This document shows positions 32,334 to 43,329 of a stretch of DNA of 64,000 nucleotides, piece after piece. Source of the stretch: Ephydatia muelleri (taxonomy: Eukaryota > Porifera > Demospongiae > Spongillida > Spongillidae); contig JABACO010000016.1 in NCBI GenBank assembly GCA_013339895.1, positions 2,375,767-2,439,766 of the forward strand, given 5' to 3'. Every line of letters starts with the position of its first letter. The first letter of the stretch is position 1. The notes under the pieces are model-generated. The model searched no databases. It was not told the origin of the DNA and saw nothing but the letters and a program-made list of their open reading frames with translations. Made by a program: the position numbers and the translations under genes.

Positions 32334-32521
32334 TCTAGCCTCTGGTGGAGAGGAGCTGTGTGCTGCTCCACCAACTTCCATGGGGAAATGGCTCTTCTTT
32401 TCATTTAATCTAGCCTCTGGTGGAGAGGAGCTGTGTGCTGCTCCACCAACTTTCATGGGGAAATGGCTCTTCTTTTCATTTAATCTAGCCTCTGGTGGAG
32501 AGGAGCTGTGTGCTGCTCCAC
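32334..32521 (+). repeat. 75-bp tandem repeat that was the piggyBac target
   Basis: Units start at 32334, 32409 and 32484 (tctagcctctggtggagagg), period 75 bp. The 3' part of a unit (ccatggggaaatggctcttc) also lies immediately left of the transposon at 29840-29866, so the array was split by the insertion. Confidence 0.9.
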
Positions 32522-32674
32522 TTGTCTACCTATAATTGTTTATGTTGTTTGAACGTAGTGAATTAGAATATGCTCTCCCCGATTGCAATTAGGTACATAT
32601 TGTGTAAGTGTGAGGCATGTGAGCCTGGCCATGTGGCGTGGTACAATAGCCTTGGGAGCGGGAAGATAGGTCAG

Positions 32675-32940
32675 TCTAGGGGACAGGGGGAAGATAGGTC
32701 AGTCTAGGGCACAGGGGGAAGATAGGTCAGTCTAGGGCACAGGGGGAAGATAGGTCAGTCTAGGGCACAGGGGGAAGATAGGTCAGTCTAGGGCACAGGG
32801 GGAAGATAGGTCAGTCTAGGGCACAGGGGGAAGATAGGTCAGTCTAGGGCACAGGGGGAAGATAGGTCAGTCTAGGGCACAGGGGGAAGATAGGTCAGTC
32901 TAGGGCACAGGGGGAAGATAGGTCAGTTTAGGGCACAGTG
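32675..32940 (+). repeat. 27-bp minisatellite, about ten copies
   Basis: Units of ggggaagataggtcagtcta plus gggcaca, nearly identical. Confidence 0.95.
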
Positions 32941-32965
32941 CACATTCACCTGGAAACTTTACGCT

Positions 32966-33420
32966 ATGTCCAACCAGGAGGAGGATAACGCTACACCGAC
33001 TGATGCTGGGAAGGGCCCTGACCTTTCCTCGCAAATGGACCGGATGCTAAAAGAGATGCAGAAGATGAGGGAGGAGATGAAGGCTGGGCAGGAAAAAAAA
33101 CCACCCTCAAGTTAGCATAGGGTGCCAAGTGTGACCTGTTCTCGTTTCGCTGGAAGGGAAATGAGATTCAGTTTTGCTTCTGTGAGGATGTGAGGAACAG
33201 CTGCAGGCCACATAGTCGAGCATCTCGCGCGCGGAAAAAGGAATGGGAAAGGACCCTATCCCGCACAAAGAATGCAGGTAAAACAAGATGTGATGTCAGC
33301 AGGTGTCTGGCTTTTTGCTGAAGGATCTGGAGGACCCAGGCTATGATGGCTAGCACAATCTTTACCAGCCACCATTCTGAGAAGCAGGGCAGACGCCACA
33401 ACTAAGAAATACTGGGAGCG
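32966..33420 (+). pseudogene. Possible retroelement (DIRS-like?) ORF remnant
   Basis: ATG 32966 opens a 50-codon ORF with a charged helix (MDRMLKEMQKMREEMK), followed after a stop by FRWKGNEIQFCFCEDV, reminiscent of the KGNExQFxFN block seen at the start of DIRS-type retroelement proteins. The frame then breaks. The assignment rests on memory of the family and is weak. Confidence 0.3.
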
Positions 33421-34049
33421 TACCAGAGAGGGAAGACGTTGCAGAGGCCAGACATGAAGTACCCGCATTCCAGGTCCAGATGCGATGAGCTGATTAAGCT
33501 TAAGTGTTCCGATATAACTATTAATGCAGAGAGTATGTTGATGTGGCCTCCAGTAAGACAGATCAGTACAGGGAGGGATCCGTCCCTATTGTGGGACTCG
33601 GACAAAGACCTGCCCAGTGAGAATGTTGGAAAGATATTTTGCAATGGATGGTTCATCTCATACATCACATGTTTAGGGGAATATCTAGGTCCAAGCATGG
33701 GAGGGTGTTTAGGGGAATATCTAGGTCCAAGGCAGGCGAGAAACTGCTTAAAGGTGAAGAGGGAGGGGCTTAGAGCACGCAAGAGAAGATAAAGCAATGG
33801 GTTGGAACCCATCATAGTTTAGGATGCATAGCCTTAGGGCAGGTGGTGCCACAGCCACAGGTGTAGCTGACCGGTTGTTTAAGCGGCATGGTTGCTGGAA
33901 GTCAGAGACAGCAAAGGATAAAGGATTCGGTTGAAAAGCGTCTTGAGGTGTCCAAACACCTGGACTTGTAAGTGCTCATTGTTTTCTTTGAGACTCTAAG
34001 TTAGATGTCGTGCACAGCCGACACTACACCAATGTGCTGTCGTGGGCAG

Positions 34050-34185
34050 AGAAGAGCGCAAGTTTGCCCTCCATGATGGTCCCTTTGTGAAGGGATTGGA
34101 GGAAGCCCTCCAATCCTTCAATGTGCATCGGCAACATTACTTTGGTGGAGTATTTGTAAGTCACCACATCCACAAAACACTCCAG
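34050..34185 (+). pseudogene. Exon-like fragment of a multi-copy hypothetical family
   Basis: Open frame with RKFALHDGPFVKGLEEAL and HRQHYFGGVFVSHHIHKTLQ, ended by a good donor (CAG|GTAAGA at 34186). I recall similar C-terminal blocks in repeated uncharacterised proteins of cnidarians and sponges; no function is assigned. Upstream and downstream (33430-34980) there are no matching exons. Confidence 0.3.
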
Positions 34186-35208
34186 GTAAGAATGCACAAT
34201 TACCAAGTCCGGTTGTTACTTCTTATACTGTTCAGCCTGAAAACATCAAGCGTCTGTACACCTCCATGCAGCAGCAAAGTGCCCTACACTTGTAATTCCA
34301 GCAACAGAGGCATGCACAAGAATATTCCCTGCAAAGATGAACTCCCTGCATCTAACGTACCATTGGATTGTCATTAATTATTAAGGAATATCTGCTGTCG
34401 ATAAAGTTCAGCAATACACATCGCTAGCCCAAAAGCAAATATTTGAATCAGTTCGTACCTTCTGTCATCTTAAGCTTGAAAACAAACTTTCTAAGGGTTG
34501 GGAGCTCACTTCTACGTTGAGGGTTTCTTCTCCTTCACTTCATCACGTGTAACTCACAATAGGAACACCGTACAAAGACCAAATAAACATCAATTACTTC
34601 CAAACGTGCCTTTTTATAAAGATAACACGTGCAAACATCAGCCGATGAAGATAATAAACTGGAAATGATGTGCGTGGATGTAACTGTGATCCAAAAGTAT
34701 TTTCATCAACTTATTGACCTTTGTTATGCACGTAGGAAGCGAATGAATGCTAGACAAACATTGTTTCATCGGGGAAATCGATTCCTCTCGTAAAGTAAAG
34801 CAGATGCAAATTCTTTCGTGCGCAATATGATGTTACACATTCATTAACGGTTGCCTGGCTATGCACTATTTAACGTCACATGCATAAATCATACAAACGT
34901 TCAAAACGAGCAGCGTTCAGAGGTGAAACGCTTGGTATCAAGGAGAACTCTTAGTTTAAGAGAACCGAAGAACAACAAAGACATTGAAAAAAAAAAAAAA
35001 AAAAAAGCAGCTAACCGCTAAACAAGCACAGCATGACTTCAGAAGGTCCCGAGGCCAAGCGGGCTTCTCAGCGCACTTGGATACCCACAAGATAAACTCA
35101 ATCCAAGCGTGCTACATTAATACGAAGACAGAGAGTCCAAGCTGTAGTCAGCTTGAACATCAGCACTCCTGTTTTGAACCAATCACTAGCAATACCCCTG
35201 GGAGGAGA

Positions 35209-35437
35209 AACAAAAAACTTCTTAATCGAGGAAGTGACTTGTTGGATGTAGGATTGGTGGTGCAAAATGCAAGGAAACAAGGTACAGTACTGTTACAGTG
35301 GTGTTTTATAGGATTCTACAATTATTGTAGAATCCAATCAAACCCCACTGTAACAGTACTGTACCTTGTTTCCTTGCATTTTGCACCACCAATCCTACAT
35401 CCAACAAATCACTTTCTCGATAGAGAAGTTTTTAATT
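35209..35437. repeat. Long perfect-type inverted repeat (hairpin) with about 114-bp arms
   Basis: Centre at 35323 (gattctacaat, t, attgtagaatc). Arms pair outwards through GGTACAGTACTGTTACAGTG and GTTGGATGTAGGATTGGTGG with only scattered mismatches, and there is almost no loop. It could be a palindromic MITE or a source of hairpin RNA. Confidence 0.85.
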
Positions 35438-35509
35438 TACTGCAAACACCCACAACATACAGCAATCTATCTGGAGAAAGGTATCTGGTGTAACGTACTT
35501 GTATACAAT

Positions 35510-35990
35510 ATTATTGAGGGTGTGCTTCTTGCCATTGGAGGAACTGAAGACCAGTGTGGATCAAATAACTCAGCCATCTACGCCTTGAGCAAAAGTGGAA
35601 GAATGTTGGAAACATGCTATTTGTATCCTGGATGGACACACAAGGAGGGCTGTTGGTGGTTGATGGCAGGCCCTCCTACTGAAATGAAATTGTACTAATC
35701 AAAGTGCCGTAAGGTTTAGCTAAGCTGCTAAGCTACCTGGATCAGAGAAGCATGCTTGATCAAAGTGGAAGCATGTTGGAAGCCTGCCATTTGAGTGTTC
35801 CTGGATGGACAGACACTTTCTGCCAGGTGGAGGGCTGTTGGTGGTTGATGGAAACAGTAGCCAATGGATATCGACGATCACTGCAGCAGGTCAGCAAAAC
35901 TGTACTAATCAGAGCGCAGGAAGCTCATCCCCTTCACACCAAAGTCCAAAGGATGCAAATGAAAGGTGTGTAAGACAATGGACACAGTTT
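35510..35990 (+). pseudogene. Kelch-like repeat remnants
   Basis: VLLAIGGTEDQ followed by NSAIYAL and a second block at 35780-35880 (LLVVDGNSSQW) look like kelch blades. The repeated motif SGRMLET/SGSMLEA plus PGWT occurs twice. Stops and frame changes separate the blocks, so this is probably a broken duplicated gene fragment. Confidence 0.3.
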
Positions 35991-35999
35991 GTACGTCTT

Positions 36000-36960
36000 G
36001 GAGATCACTGATGAGTGCACTCCATCGCGCAACTGCCTCTGCTGCTATAGACTTACATGTCTCTGCTGCCGTTTCTACAGATTATTTTATTGGTATGACC
36101 AACGTGTACCAGCTGCGTTGATACAACAAAGGAGACAAGCTAGTATAAAGGACGAACTTCAATGTCAAATTCAACAGCAATTAAGTGATCTACCACTTAC
36201 AGTTCATTAAGTTGTGAGGAAGGTGCCACAGCATTATTATCCCAACTACTTCTGGCCAGAATCAAACAAAATCAAGCCGGAAGCCCTCAAACACTCAAAA
36301 GCCTGGATTGCACGAATGTTCTGAGACTGAGTCATGAATCTGCTGAACAGTCAAGTGTTTGAACAGTCTGAAGTGTTTGAACCGTCTAGATCAAAGAACA
36401 ATCTTGTAGTGAAAAACAATCAGAGCAGCACTCGAGCTGAATGGACAACCGGCATATGACTGTGTCTCCACATAGAGAGATAAATGCAGGAGAGAATCGT
36501 GAAAGGAAAACACCCGAAAGTGACTGACTATATCCAAATATGTAATTATACGATATTGCATGCATTATAAGTTTGTAACTACTAAAGGTGTTACCAAAAG
36601 CCAACTTATGAAAGTATGTGGAGTTCATACTGCCAGCTTTATCTCCCCAAAAGTTACGACAATTCAGTAGCATTAAGAAGGTTACGCCTGAACTGTCCCG
36701 AGCAACATGCATAACTAAAGGCAGCTCTGGATGCCATCGACTGATGAGAAATCCCGACTCTTGTGGATGATTCAGACTTCGAGGCTTCGCCCATTAGTAG
36801 AGCTGAACAGGACTTCCCTTATTAGGCCACTACAATAAGATTCCTTGCTTCCCGCCTGCATCATTATTTGGTACCAGCATGCTTTCATTCATTATTAGAT
36901 CACATGTCACGTAACATCATTACATTAATCATAGACATAAAAAATGGCTATATCTTGAAC
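36000..36960. other. Unassigned interval between the kelch-like and cysteine-rich remnants
   Basis: ORF 35989-36210 has a CLCCYRLTCLCC cluster but no known domain. The rest shows no gene. A 31-bp inverted-repeat arm lies at 36823-36853. Confidence 0.35.
36823..36853 (+). repeat. Inverted-repeat arm (left)
   Basis: TAGGCCACTACAATAAGATT and the following 11 bases match the reverse complement of 40421-40451 at 29 of 31 positions. Confidence 0.75.
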
Positions 36961-37306
36961 CTATCTGTTGTGTGTTTGTCTAGAAAAACTACTATACATC
37001 CATGGAATATTGCCTGTATGTGTCAGTGAAGCAGAACACGATTTTTTCGAACATTCTATTCGACCATGTCTTCCAAGCACATCTACAGAGTCATGGATGG
37101 ATTTAGTTAAAGCGGAGGTGGGCACCAGCAAGGATAAACTGGACTTGGTCGACTTGAACTTGGTCATAGAGTCAGTTGTTCGAGTCATTTGTTAGGTTTT
37201 TTTTTTAATATTCTGTACGAGAAAAAGAGCAATCACCTGGTAGAGGAAGTAGTAGTGTCAAAAAAAATGCCAAAGGGCATCCAATGCAAAGGTTAAGAGT
37301 CTTCCA

Positions 37307-37622
37307 TTGTATGCGAGTGTTCAACATGTGATAAATGCTCAGCTGATGGTGCAGTGTGAAGAGTGTAACATGTGGAGGCTTGTGTACTCAAAATATAAGC
37401 TCTCTGTAGCAAAATGTCACCAACTCCAGCAACTTCTGAATGACCATTCCTATTCTTGTGGGGCCAATTTACATCTTGGAGATGAATTCAAGGATGTAGA
37501 AATCAGGGATCATGCTTGTGGAGATGCAATTGTAAAGCTTTACTATTCAGCTGGTTTTGAACCCGTATGTGTTTATTGTGGCTGTGATCAGCCATTCACT
37601 TCACCTGAGCAATACCCACAAT
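37307..37622 (+). pseudogene. Cysteine-rich ORF interrupted by the hAT element
   Basis: Reads CEECNMWRLVYSKYKL, then CGANLHLGDEF, then CVYCGCDQPF up to the hAT target site. The same frame resumes after the element at 40236-40243 as QCEACSHHPAVKK. The paired CxxC motifs suggest zinc binding. The pattern is one I associate with repeated, transposon-derived ORFs in cnidarians and sponges. Disruption by the insertion means this copy is dead. Confidence 0.55.
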
Positions 37623-40235
37623 CAGGGTTGTCGAAAGTCAGGCCAGTCTCCGGCCTGTGGCCTGAAGGTCAGGCCAGTCTCCGGCCTGTGGCCTGAAAGG
37701 TCGACCCGATAAAATACAATTATTAATTATAGTTACAATTATTCATTCATTGTTGCAATTATTACGTTTATTCATTCATTAACTGCGCAAATTCGCAGCC
37801 ATCGCTATGAATACAGCCTCAGGTGCTTGCTGCAGTTCCTCTCTATCAGATACTTCCCGTGTGTCTCCTACAAATCCAGATCTCTGGGTTTATAACACGG
37901 ATGAGCTTATAAGGTACCCGCAACGACGCGAGCAATCCTCTGTGGTGTGGTCACACTTCAAAGTGCACAAATTTCATGAAACAAAGGAAAAGAGTGGATA
38001 TGAAGGGTTTGCTGATAAAGCTTGGTGTGACTACTGCCACAAGCCCTTTGTAAGGAGAATTCAACTCTTCTGAGGCACCTGCAAAGGCACCATAAAAAGG
38101 AGCTGCGTGAATCTAGTGGGGAACAAGAGGAAGCATCCCTGACTTTGGCCTACAAAGGAAGAGAAAGCACTCTAATAGCTAAAAAGGGTCATATTGAGCA
38201 ATATTTTACAGCCAAGTCTGTACCCCTCATAGATAATGAGCATGATACTGCAATGCAACTGCTGGCACAAGCATGGTACGATGATCTACTCCCTCCTCTT
38301 CTTGCAGACAGTTTGTCTTTTAATAAATTCATTGCCTGCATATCAAGAGGGTCATTCAGAATGCCAGGCAGAAGCAAATTGACTGAACTGATAGATGACA
38401 TTTATGCAAAGATGTTGCTCAGGCTTAAGGCATTATTACAGCAGTCCACTTCTGTGTTACTCGCTACTGATGCAGCAAAGATGCTAACAGGTGACTCTTA
38501 TGTGGCAGTCACCTGCCATTGGATTAGTGCGGACTGGTGTCTCATGTCAGCTGTTTTAGGAGTGAGCATTAGCAATGTGTCTCATACTGCAGAAGAGATA
38601 GTATCACTGCTGAATGAGCTGGGAGTGAAATACACTTTAGACGACAGACTGGATGCGATTGCCACTGATAATGGTGCTAACTTTGTGGCAGCTGTGGAAG
38701 AATTGTATTTGTGCGCTGTGCTTGCCACACACTGCAGTTATCCATCAAGAATTACATTGATCCAGCAAAGCCTAAGAATGCACCTGCAGCCCCAATAAAT
38801 CCTACAAGTGACCTGGTTTCAACCTTTCGAAAGTTGGTAAATAAGATACATGCTTCACCTCTCATGACAGAAAACTTGCGTACTGCTCAGATAGGTGGGC
38901 CTGCTGCTGAGCTCATAATGGAGGAGGCAGATTAAGATAATACTGATGACACTCAGCAGGCAACCAGACAAGTTATTGAAGGTGGAGGTAATACTGCTGT
39001 TAACAGTCTAGTCATAGGTCACCGCATGGTCGCACACTGAAGCTGATTCAGTGTGTTGTAACACGATGGAATGCCACATATTACATGCCGGAGCGATGTA
39101 TACACTTACAGATTCCCCTTTGCAAACTTATTGATGAGCTAGGTTTAGAGGGTCCTTCAGAAGCTGATTGGTCAGCTGCAAAGATGCTTTGTCAGTTTTT
39201 GAAGCCATTTCAAATTGTAACTGACTATCTGCAGGGTGAAAAGTACCCCACACTTGGCAGTTTGTCTCGCAAGATAACACAACTGATGTTGTATTTAAGC
39301 AGGCCAAATCCACCTCATTCCTGGGGATTGTTGAACAAGACTTGGGTTGACCTTCCCACACCAGTTTCAAGCATGCACAACTTTCTTTTGAGAGATATGA
39401 AGAGACACTGGCATACTGGTAATGTTCTGCTAGGGATGGCAGCAATTGTAGATCCTCGACATAAAAGCCTAGAGTGGTTAAAACCGCACCAACAGCATCT
39501 TATTCAACAACAACTATTAGATGAGATGTTTGCTGTGGCAGAGATACCCATACCTGATAATGATGAGAACAATGAAGATGATGCTGCGGTACCACCAAAA
39601 TTAAAACATCGTCGTTTTGAAGACTGTGACTTTCTTGATGCAGATGAAGAAGAATCTGAAAAACTGGATCGTAATAGTGATGCACCAGCACACGGCCTAC
39701 GTAGAGAAGTTAAAGACGAGTTCGATGCTTGGCTTTTAATTCCTGAGGTCCGACAAGTGAATGCTACATCTCCTATAGATCCACTTGCATGTTGGAAATT
39801 GCACGACTCATGGTTTCCAAGAGCTTCTAAGCTTGCGAGAAAGTACCTGGCAATCCCTGCCTCATCTGCGCCATCTGAGCTGGTATTTTCTAGAGCCAAG
39901 CTTATTCAACAACGTCAAAGGTGGAATCTTCTCCCTCAGCGACTGGAGGCGTGCGTAATGGTTAAGCACAATGCATGGGTGCTGAATCTGTGAACAGTTA
40001 AAATTAGTTACGTCTATAGCTCACTTCTGCGCAATGCATGCATATATCAGTAATCGTGTGACTGATTGTATAATCATGTCTAGTAATTTGTTTGCCATAA
40101 CAATCAATCTAATTAAATGCATGCATTTAGGGGTGTGTCCCGACCTTTCAGGCCGAGGTCCGGCCTGAAGGTCAGGCCAAAAGGTCCAGCCTGAAAGGTC
40201 GGCCTGACAGGCCGGGCTGGCCTTCAGCAACCCTG
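37623..40235 (+). mobile_element. hAT-family DNA transposon, complete ends, degraded gene
   Basis: Begins CAGGGTTGTCGAAAG and ends in the inverse of CAGGGTTGCTGAAGG. An exact 8-bp target duplication, CCCACAAT, lies at 37615-37622 and 40236-40243. Sub-terminal GGCCTGAAGGTCAGGCC-type repeats occur at both ends (37640-37700 and 40140-40215). Length 2613 bp. Confidence 0.95.
37807..39993 (+). pseudogene. hAT transposase, frameshifted
   Basis: N-terminal BED-type zinc finger (SVVWSHFKVH, WCDYCHKPF, then in the next frame LLRHLQRHHKK). The catalytic region includes LLATDAAKM and AIATDNGANF, and the TRWNATYYM block lies near 39065. The C-terminal hAT dimerisation domain ends the protein (LARKYLAIPASSAPSELVFS and ACVMVKHN). 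Frame breaks occur at about 38060 and 38710 and stops at 38933 and about 39038, so four lesions separate the parts. BED finger, RNase-H-like core and dimerisation domain are otherwise all represented. Confidence 0.9.
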
Positions 40236-40420
40236 CCCACAATGCGAAGCATGTTCACATCATCCTGCTGTCAAGAAATACATTTCATGTGTATGTGTAG
40301 GTTGTTGTTTGTGTTTAATATTAAAGACGTTACATAACGAGTAGGTTGTGGTTTGTGTATAATATAATGAATAATGAAAATGAATCGCCCGCCCGCATGC
40401 CTTGTATGTCCTATTGAAAT

Positions 40421-40451
40421 GGGAAACAAGGAATCTTATTGGAGTGGCCTA
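40421..40451 (-). repeat. Inverted-repeat arm (right)
   Basis: Partner of 36823-36853. The pair brackets the cysteine-rich ORF with its nested hAT element. Confidence 0.75.
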
Positions 40452-40529
40452 AAATGCAATGAGAGTCGCCTCAAGAGGATTGTGAAGTATATTGAGAGGT
40501 GTTTGTAAAGCCGTGGATACTGTAGCTAT

Positions 40530-40625
40530 CTAATGTACCTATCAATGTCAACCCTGTCCCCCGCCCGTACGGGGACAGGGTCGGAGATATCAGGGGATTT
40601 GAAATTATTTGACGCTGAATAAATA
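40530..40625. repeat. Hairpin-bearing repeat, partner at 44570-44660
   Basis: Contains the hairpin ACCCTGTCCCC/GGGGACAGGGT around CGCCCGTAC, then GAGATATCAGGGGATTTGAAAT. The last part is inverted at 44574-44620, while GACGCTGAATAAA is direct in both copies. Confidence 0.65.
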
Positions 40626-40709
40626 CGGGCGTTTGACATGAAATTATTACATTTTATGCAGCAGTATTGTCTAATACCCGTACCCGCTCAAATGGCTCAG
40701 GTAAAAAGT

Positions 40710-40928
40710 GTGATGGTGGCGATTAACGAGAATCGACGCATCATGTATATGATGGAAGAACAGAATTTAGAACAAAGTGCCAGAGAAACTTTTAGCGACA
40801 TTATCGAAGCAGGCGAGAACATCTTGATTCAAGTTGAGCAGAACTGGGGATGCCGCATATTCTATGTGGACCTACAAAACCAACAAATTGAGGACAAAAG
40901 TGTTTTTCAAGTTTTACGTCTGCAACAG
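40710..40928 (+). CDS. Exon-like ORF, copy 1 of the 455-bp array
   Basis: Open frame from the Met at 40710 (MVAINENRRIMYMMEEQNLE, through FSDIIEAGENILIQVEQNW, to FQVLRLQQ), ended by CAG|GTAGGA. It is predicted helical and has no recognised domain. Copies at 41167-41382 and 41622-41837 differ by A/V and R/H substitutions only. It could be an amplified exon of a gene or transposon; frame and donor are preserved in all copies. Confidence 0.35.
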
Positions 40929-41166
40929 GTAGGATAATATTCAGCTAGATAATCGGCATTCTGACATTAAGGCAGACGATGAAGACGTGTATCCCTTATG
41001 CGTGTTTTAGTCCACTGTTTATCTTGCATGTCCCAACCCTCTCATCATCCAATATGCCTATATACTGTATAGAGCAGATGATATTAAGTTTTGTATTCAA
41101 TATACGTATATTTAATAGCGACACCCGAATAGTGGTTCGGCCTCAAGTGAAGTTGTAAAAAGTGTG

Positions 41167-41382
41167 ATGGTGGCGATTAACGAGAATCGACGCATCATGT
41201 ATATGATGGAAGAACAGAATTTAGAACAAAGTGTCAGAGAAACTTTTAGCGACATTATCGAAGCAGGCGAGAACATCTTGATTCAAGTTGAGCAGAACTG
41301 GGGATGCCGCATATTCTATGTGGACCTACAAAACCAACAAATTGAGGACAAAAGTGTTTTTCAAGTTTTACGTCTGCAACAG
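41167..41382 (+). CDS. Exon-like ORF, copy 2
   Basis: Same frame and donor as copy 1; Ala of SAR is Val here. An in-frame stop follows the donor, so the reading frame needs splicing to continue. Confidence 0.3.
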
Positions 41383-41621
41383 GTAGGATAATATTCAGCT
41401 AGATCATCGGCATTCTGGACATAATAGCAGACGATGAAGACGTGTATCCCTTATGCGTGTTTTAGTCCACTGTTTATCTTGCATGTCCCAACCCTCTCAT
41501 CATCCAATATGCCTATATACTGTATAGAGCAGATGATATTAAGTTTTGTATTCAATATACGTATATTTAATAGCGACGCCCGAATAGTGGTTCGGCCTCA
41601 AGTGAAATTGTAAAAAGTGTG

Positions 41622-41837
41622 ATGGTGGCGATTAACGAGAATCGACGCATCATGTATATGATGGAAGAACAGAATTTAGAACAAAGTGTCAGAGAAACTT
41701 TTAGCGACATTATCGAAGCAGGCGAGAACATCTTGATTCAAGTTGAGCAGAACTGGGGATGCCACATATTCTATGTGGACCTACAAAACCAACAAATTGA
41801 GGACAAAAGTGTTTTTCAAGTTTTACGTCTGCAACAG
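41622..41837 (+). CDS. Exon-like ORF, copy 3
   Basis: As copy 2 but with His for Arg in GCRIFYVDL. Confidence 0.3.
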
Positions 41838-42069
41838 GTAGGATAATATTCAGCTAGATAATCGGCATTCTGACATTAAGGCAGACGATGAAGACGTGTA
41901 TCCCTTATGCGTGTTTTAGACTGTTTATCTTGCATGTCCCAACCCTCTCATCATCCAATATGCCTATATACTGTATAGAGCAGATGATATTAAGTTTTGT
42001 ATTCAATATACGTATATTTAATAGCGACGCCCGAATAGTGGTTCGGCCTCAAGTGAAGTTGTAAAAAGT

Positions 42070-42732
42070 GTGATGGTGGCGATTAACGAGAATCGACGCA
42101 TCATGTATATGATGGAAGAACAGAATTTAGAACAAAGTGTCAGAGAAACTTTTAGCGACATTATCGAAGCAGGCGAGAACATCTTGATTCAAGTTGAGCA
42201 GAACTGGGATTGGATAATGTACCTGAACTTGTTCAACAAATGATCAGAAGAGGTAAAATCCATGACGATGAAGGTGTCCGGTGTGTCAATAATCTTCGAG
42301 GTGATCAACGTCTTCAAGATGTTCTCGCAGCAAGATAATTTGTTACCATAAGCAGTGCCGTATGTAACCAGAGATATGGTGGAATCACATGTCATTAAGA
42401 CTCAGACATTAAAATATCAAGTTTATCAATGCCCTCTGTAATCATCCTCATTCAAGTTATTTGCATTGCAATACTTTATTTCTCATGTGGCTCTCCATAC
42501 GATATTGAGTATTGCATTATTAATCCGTTGCGAGTGGTCTTATGAGCATTTTTGTTTTGTTTACACTGCCGAATGTTTGGTTTTGGATGACATAAAGAAC
42601 AAAATTCGTACAGTTGTCAATCAACTTACTACTGCCAATTTTCAGCAAAGGGGATGCCGCATATTCTATGTGGACCTACAAAACCAACAAATTGAGGACA
42701 AAAGTGTTTTTCAAGTTTTACGTCTGCAACAG
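42070..42732 (+). pseudogene. Split fourth copy with about 440 bp of extra sequence
   Basis: The first half (to 42210) runs into a different frame with LDNVPELVQQMIRRGK and NNLRGDQRLQDVLAA. The second half follows VLDDIKNKIRTVVNQL before joining GCRIFYVDL. The extra sequence has its own coding-like pieces and may be the ancestral middle that copies 1-3 lost. Confidence 0.35.
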
Positions 42733-43329
42733 GTAGGATAATATTCAGCTAGATAATCGGCATTCTGGACATTAAGGCAGACGATGAAGACGTGTATCCC
42801 TTATGCGTGTTTCTGTCCACTGTTTATCTTGCATGTCCCAACCCTCTCATCATCCAATATGCCTATATACTGTATAGAGCAGATGATATTAAGTTTTGTA
42901 TTCAATATACGTATATTTAATAGCGACGCCCGAATAGTGGTTCGGCCTCAAGTGAAGTTGTGGAAATAGCTACAAATTCGAATGAAGTGGTGAGTGATTT
43001 GATGGGCAACGTTTATTTATAAATATATAAACTAAAGAACACACAGGCATTTATGTGCTGGTGTTCAAGTCAAAGTTGGTCACCTGGGCCAAATGGTTGT
43101 GTTTGCAATTACTTGTGTACACTTGTCCCAGAAAGAGCCCTGCCTTAGTGATATTCACTACTTGTGTATGTCTGTTTTTGTTTGTACATGTACAAGATTG
43201 ATGGTGGTTTGATAATTATGCATTTCCATATCAATCTGTTCTTTAGAATTCTAATGTTGAAAACAAAGACAAAATTCGAGAACAAGCCATAATTACAAAA
43301 AAACTACAAGTAGACCACTATCAAATTAT

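Larger units (their letters stand above)
40701..42960 (+). repeat. 455-bp tandem repeat with exon-like ORF, three full copies plus a split fourth
   Basis: Copies start at 40701, 41155, 41610 and 42061 and are about 98-99% identical. The fourth is interrupted after GAGCAGAACTGGG by about 440 bp and resumes at about 42649 with GGGGATGCCGC. Every full copy carries the same ORF and downstream donor. Confidence 0.93.
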
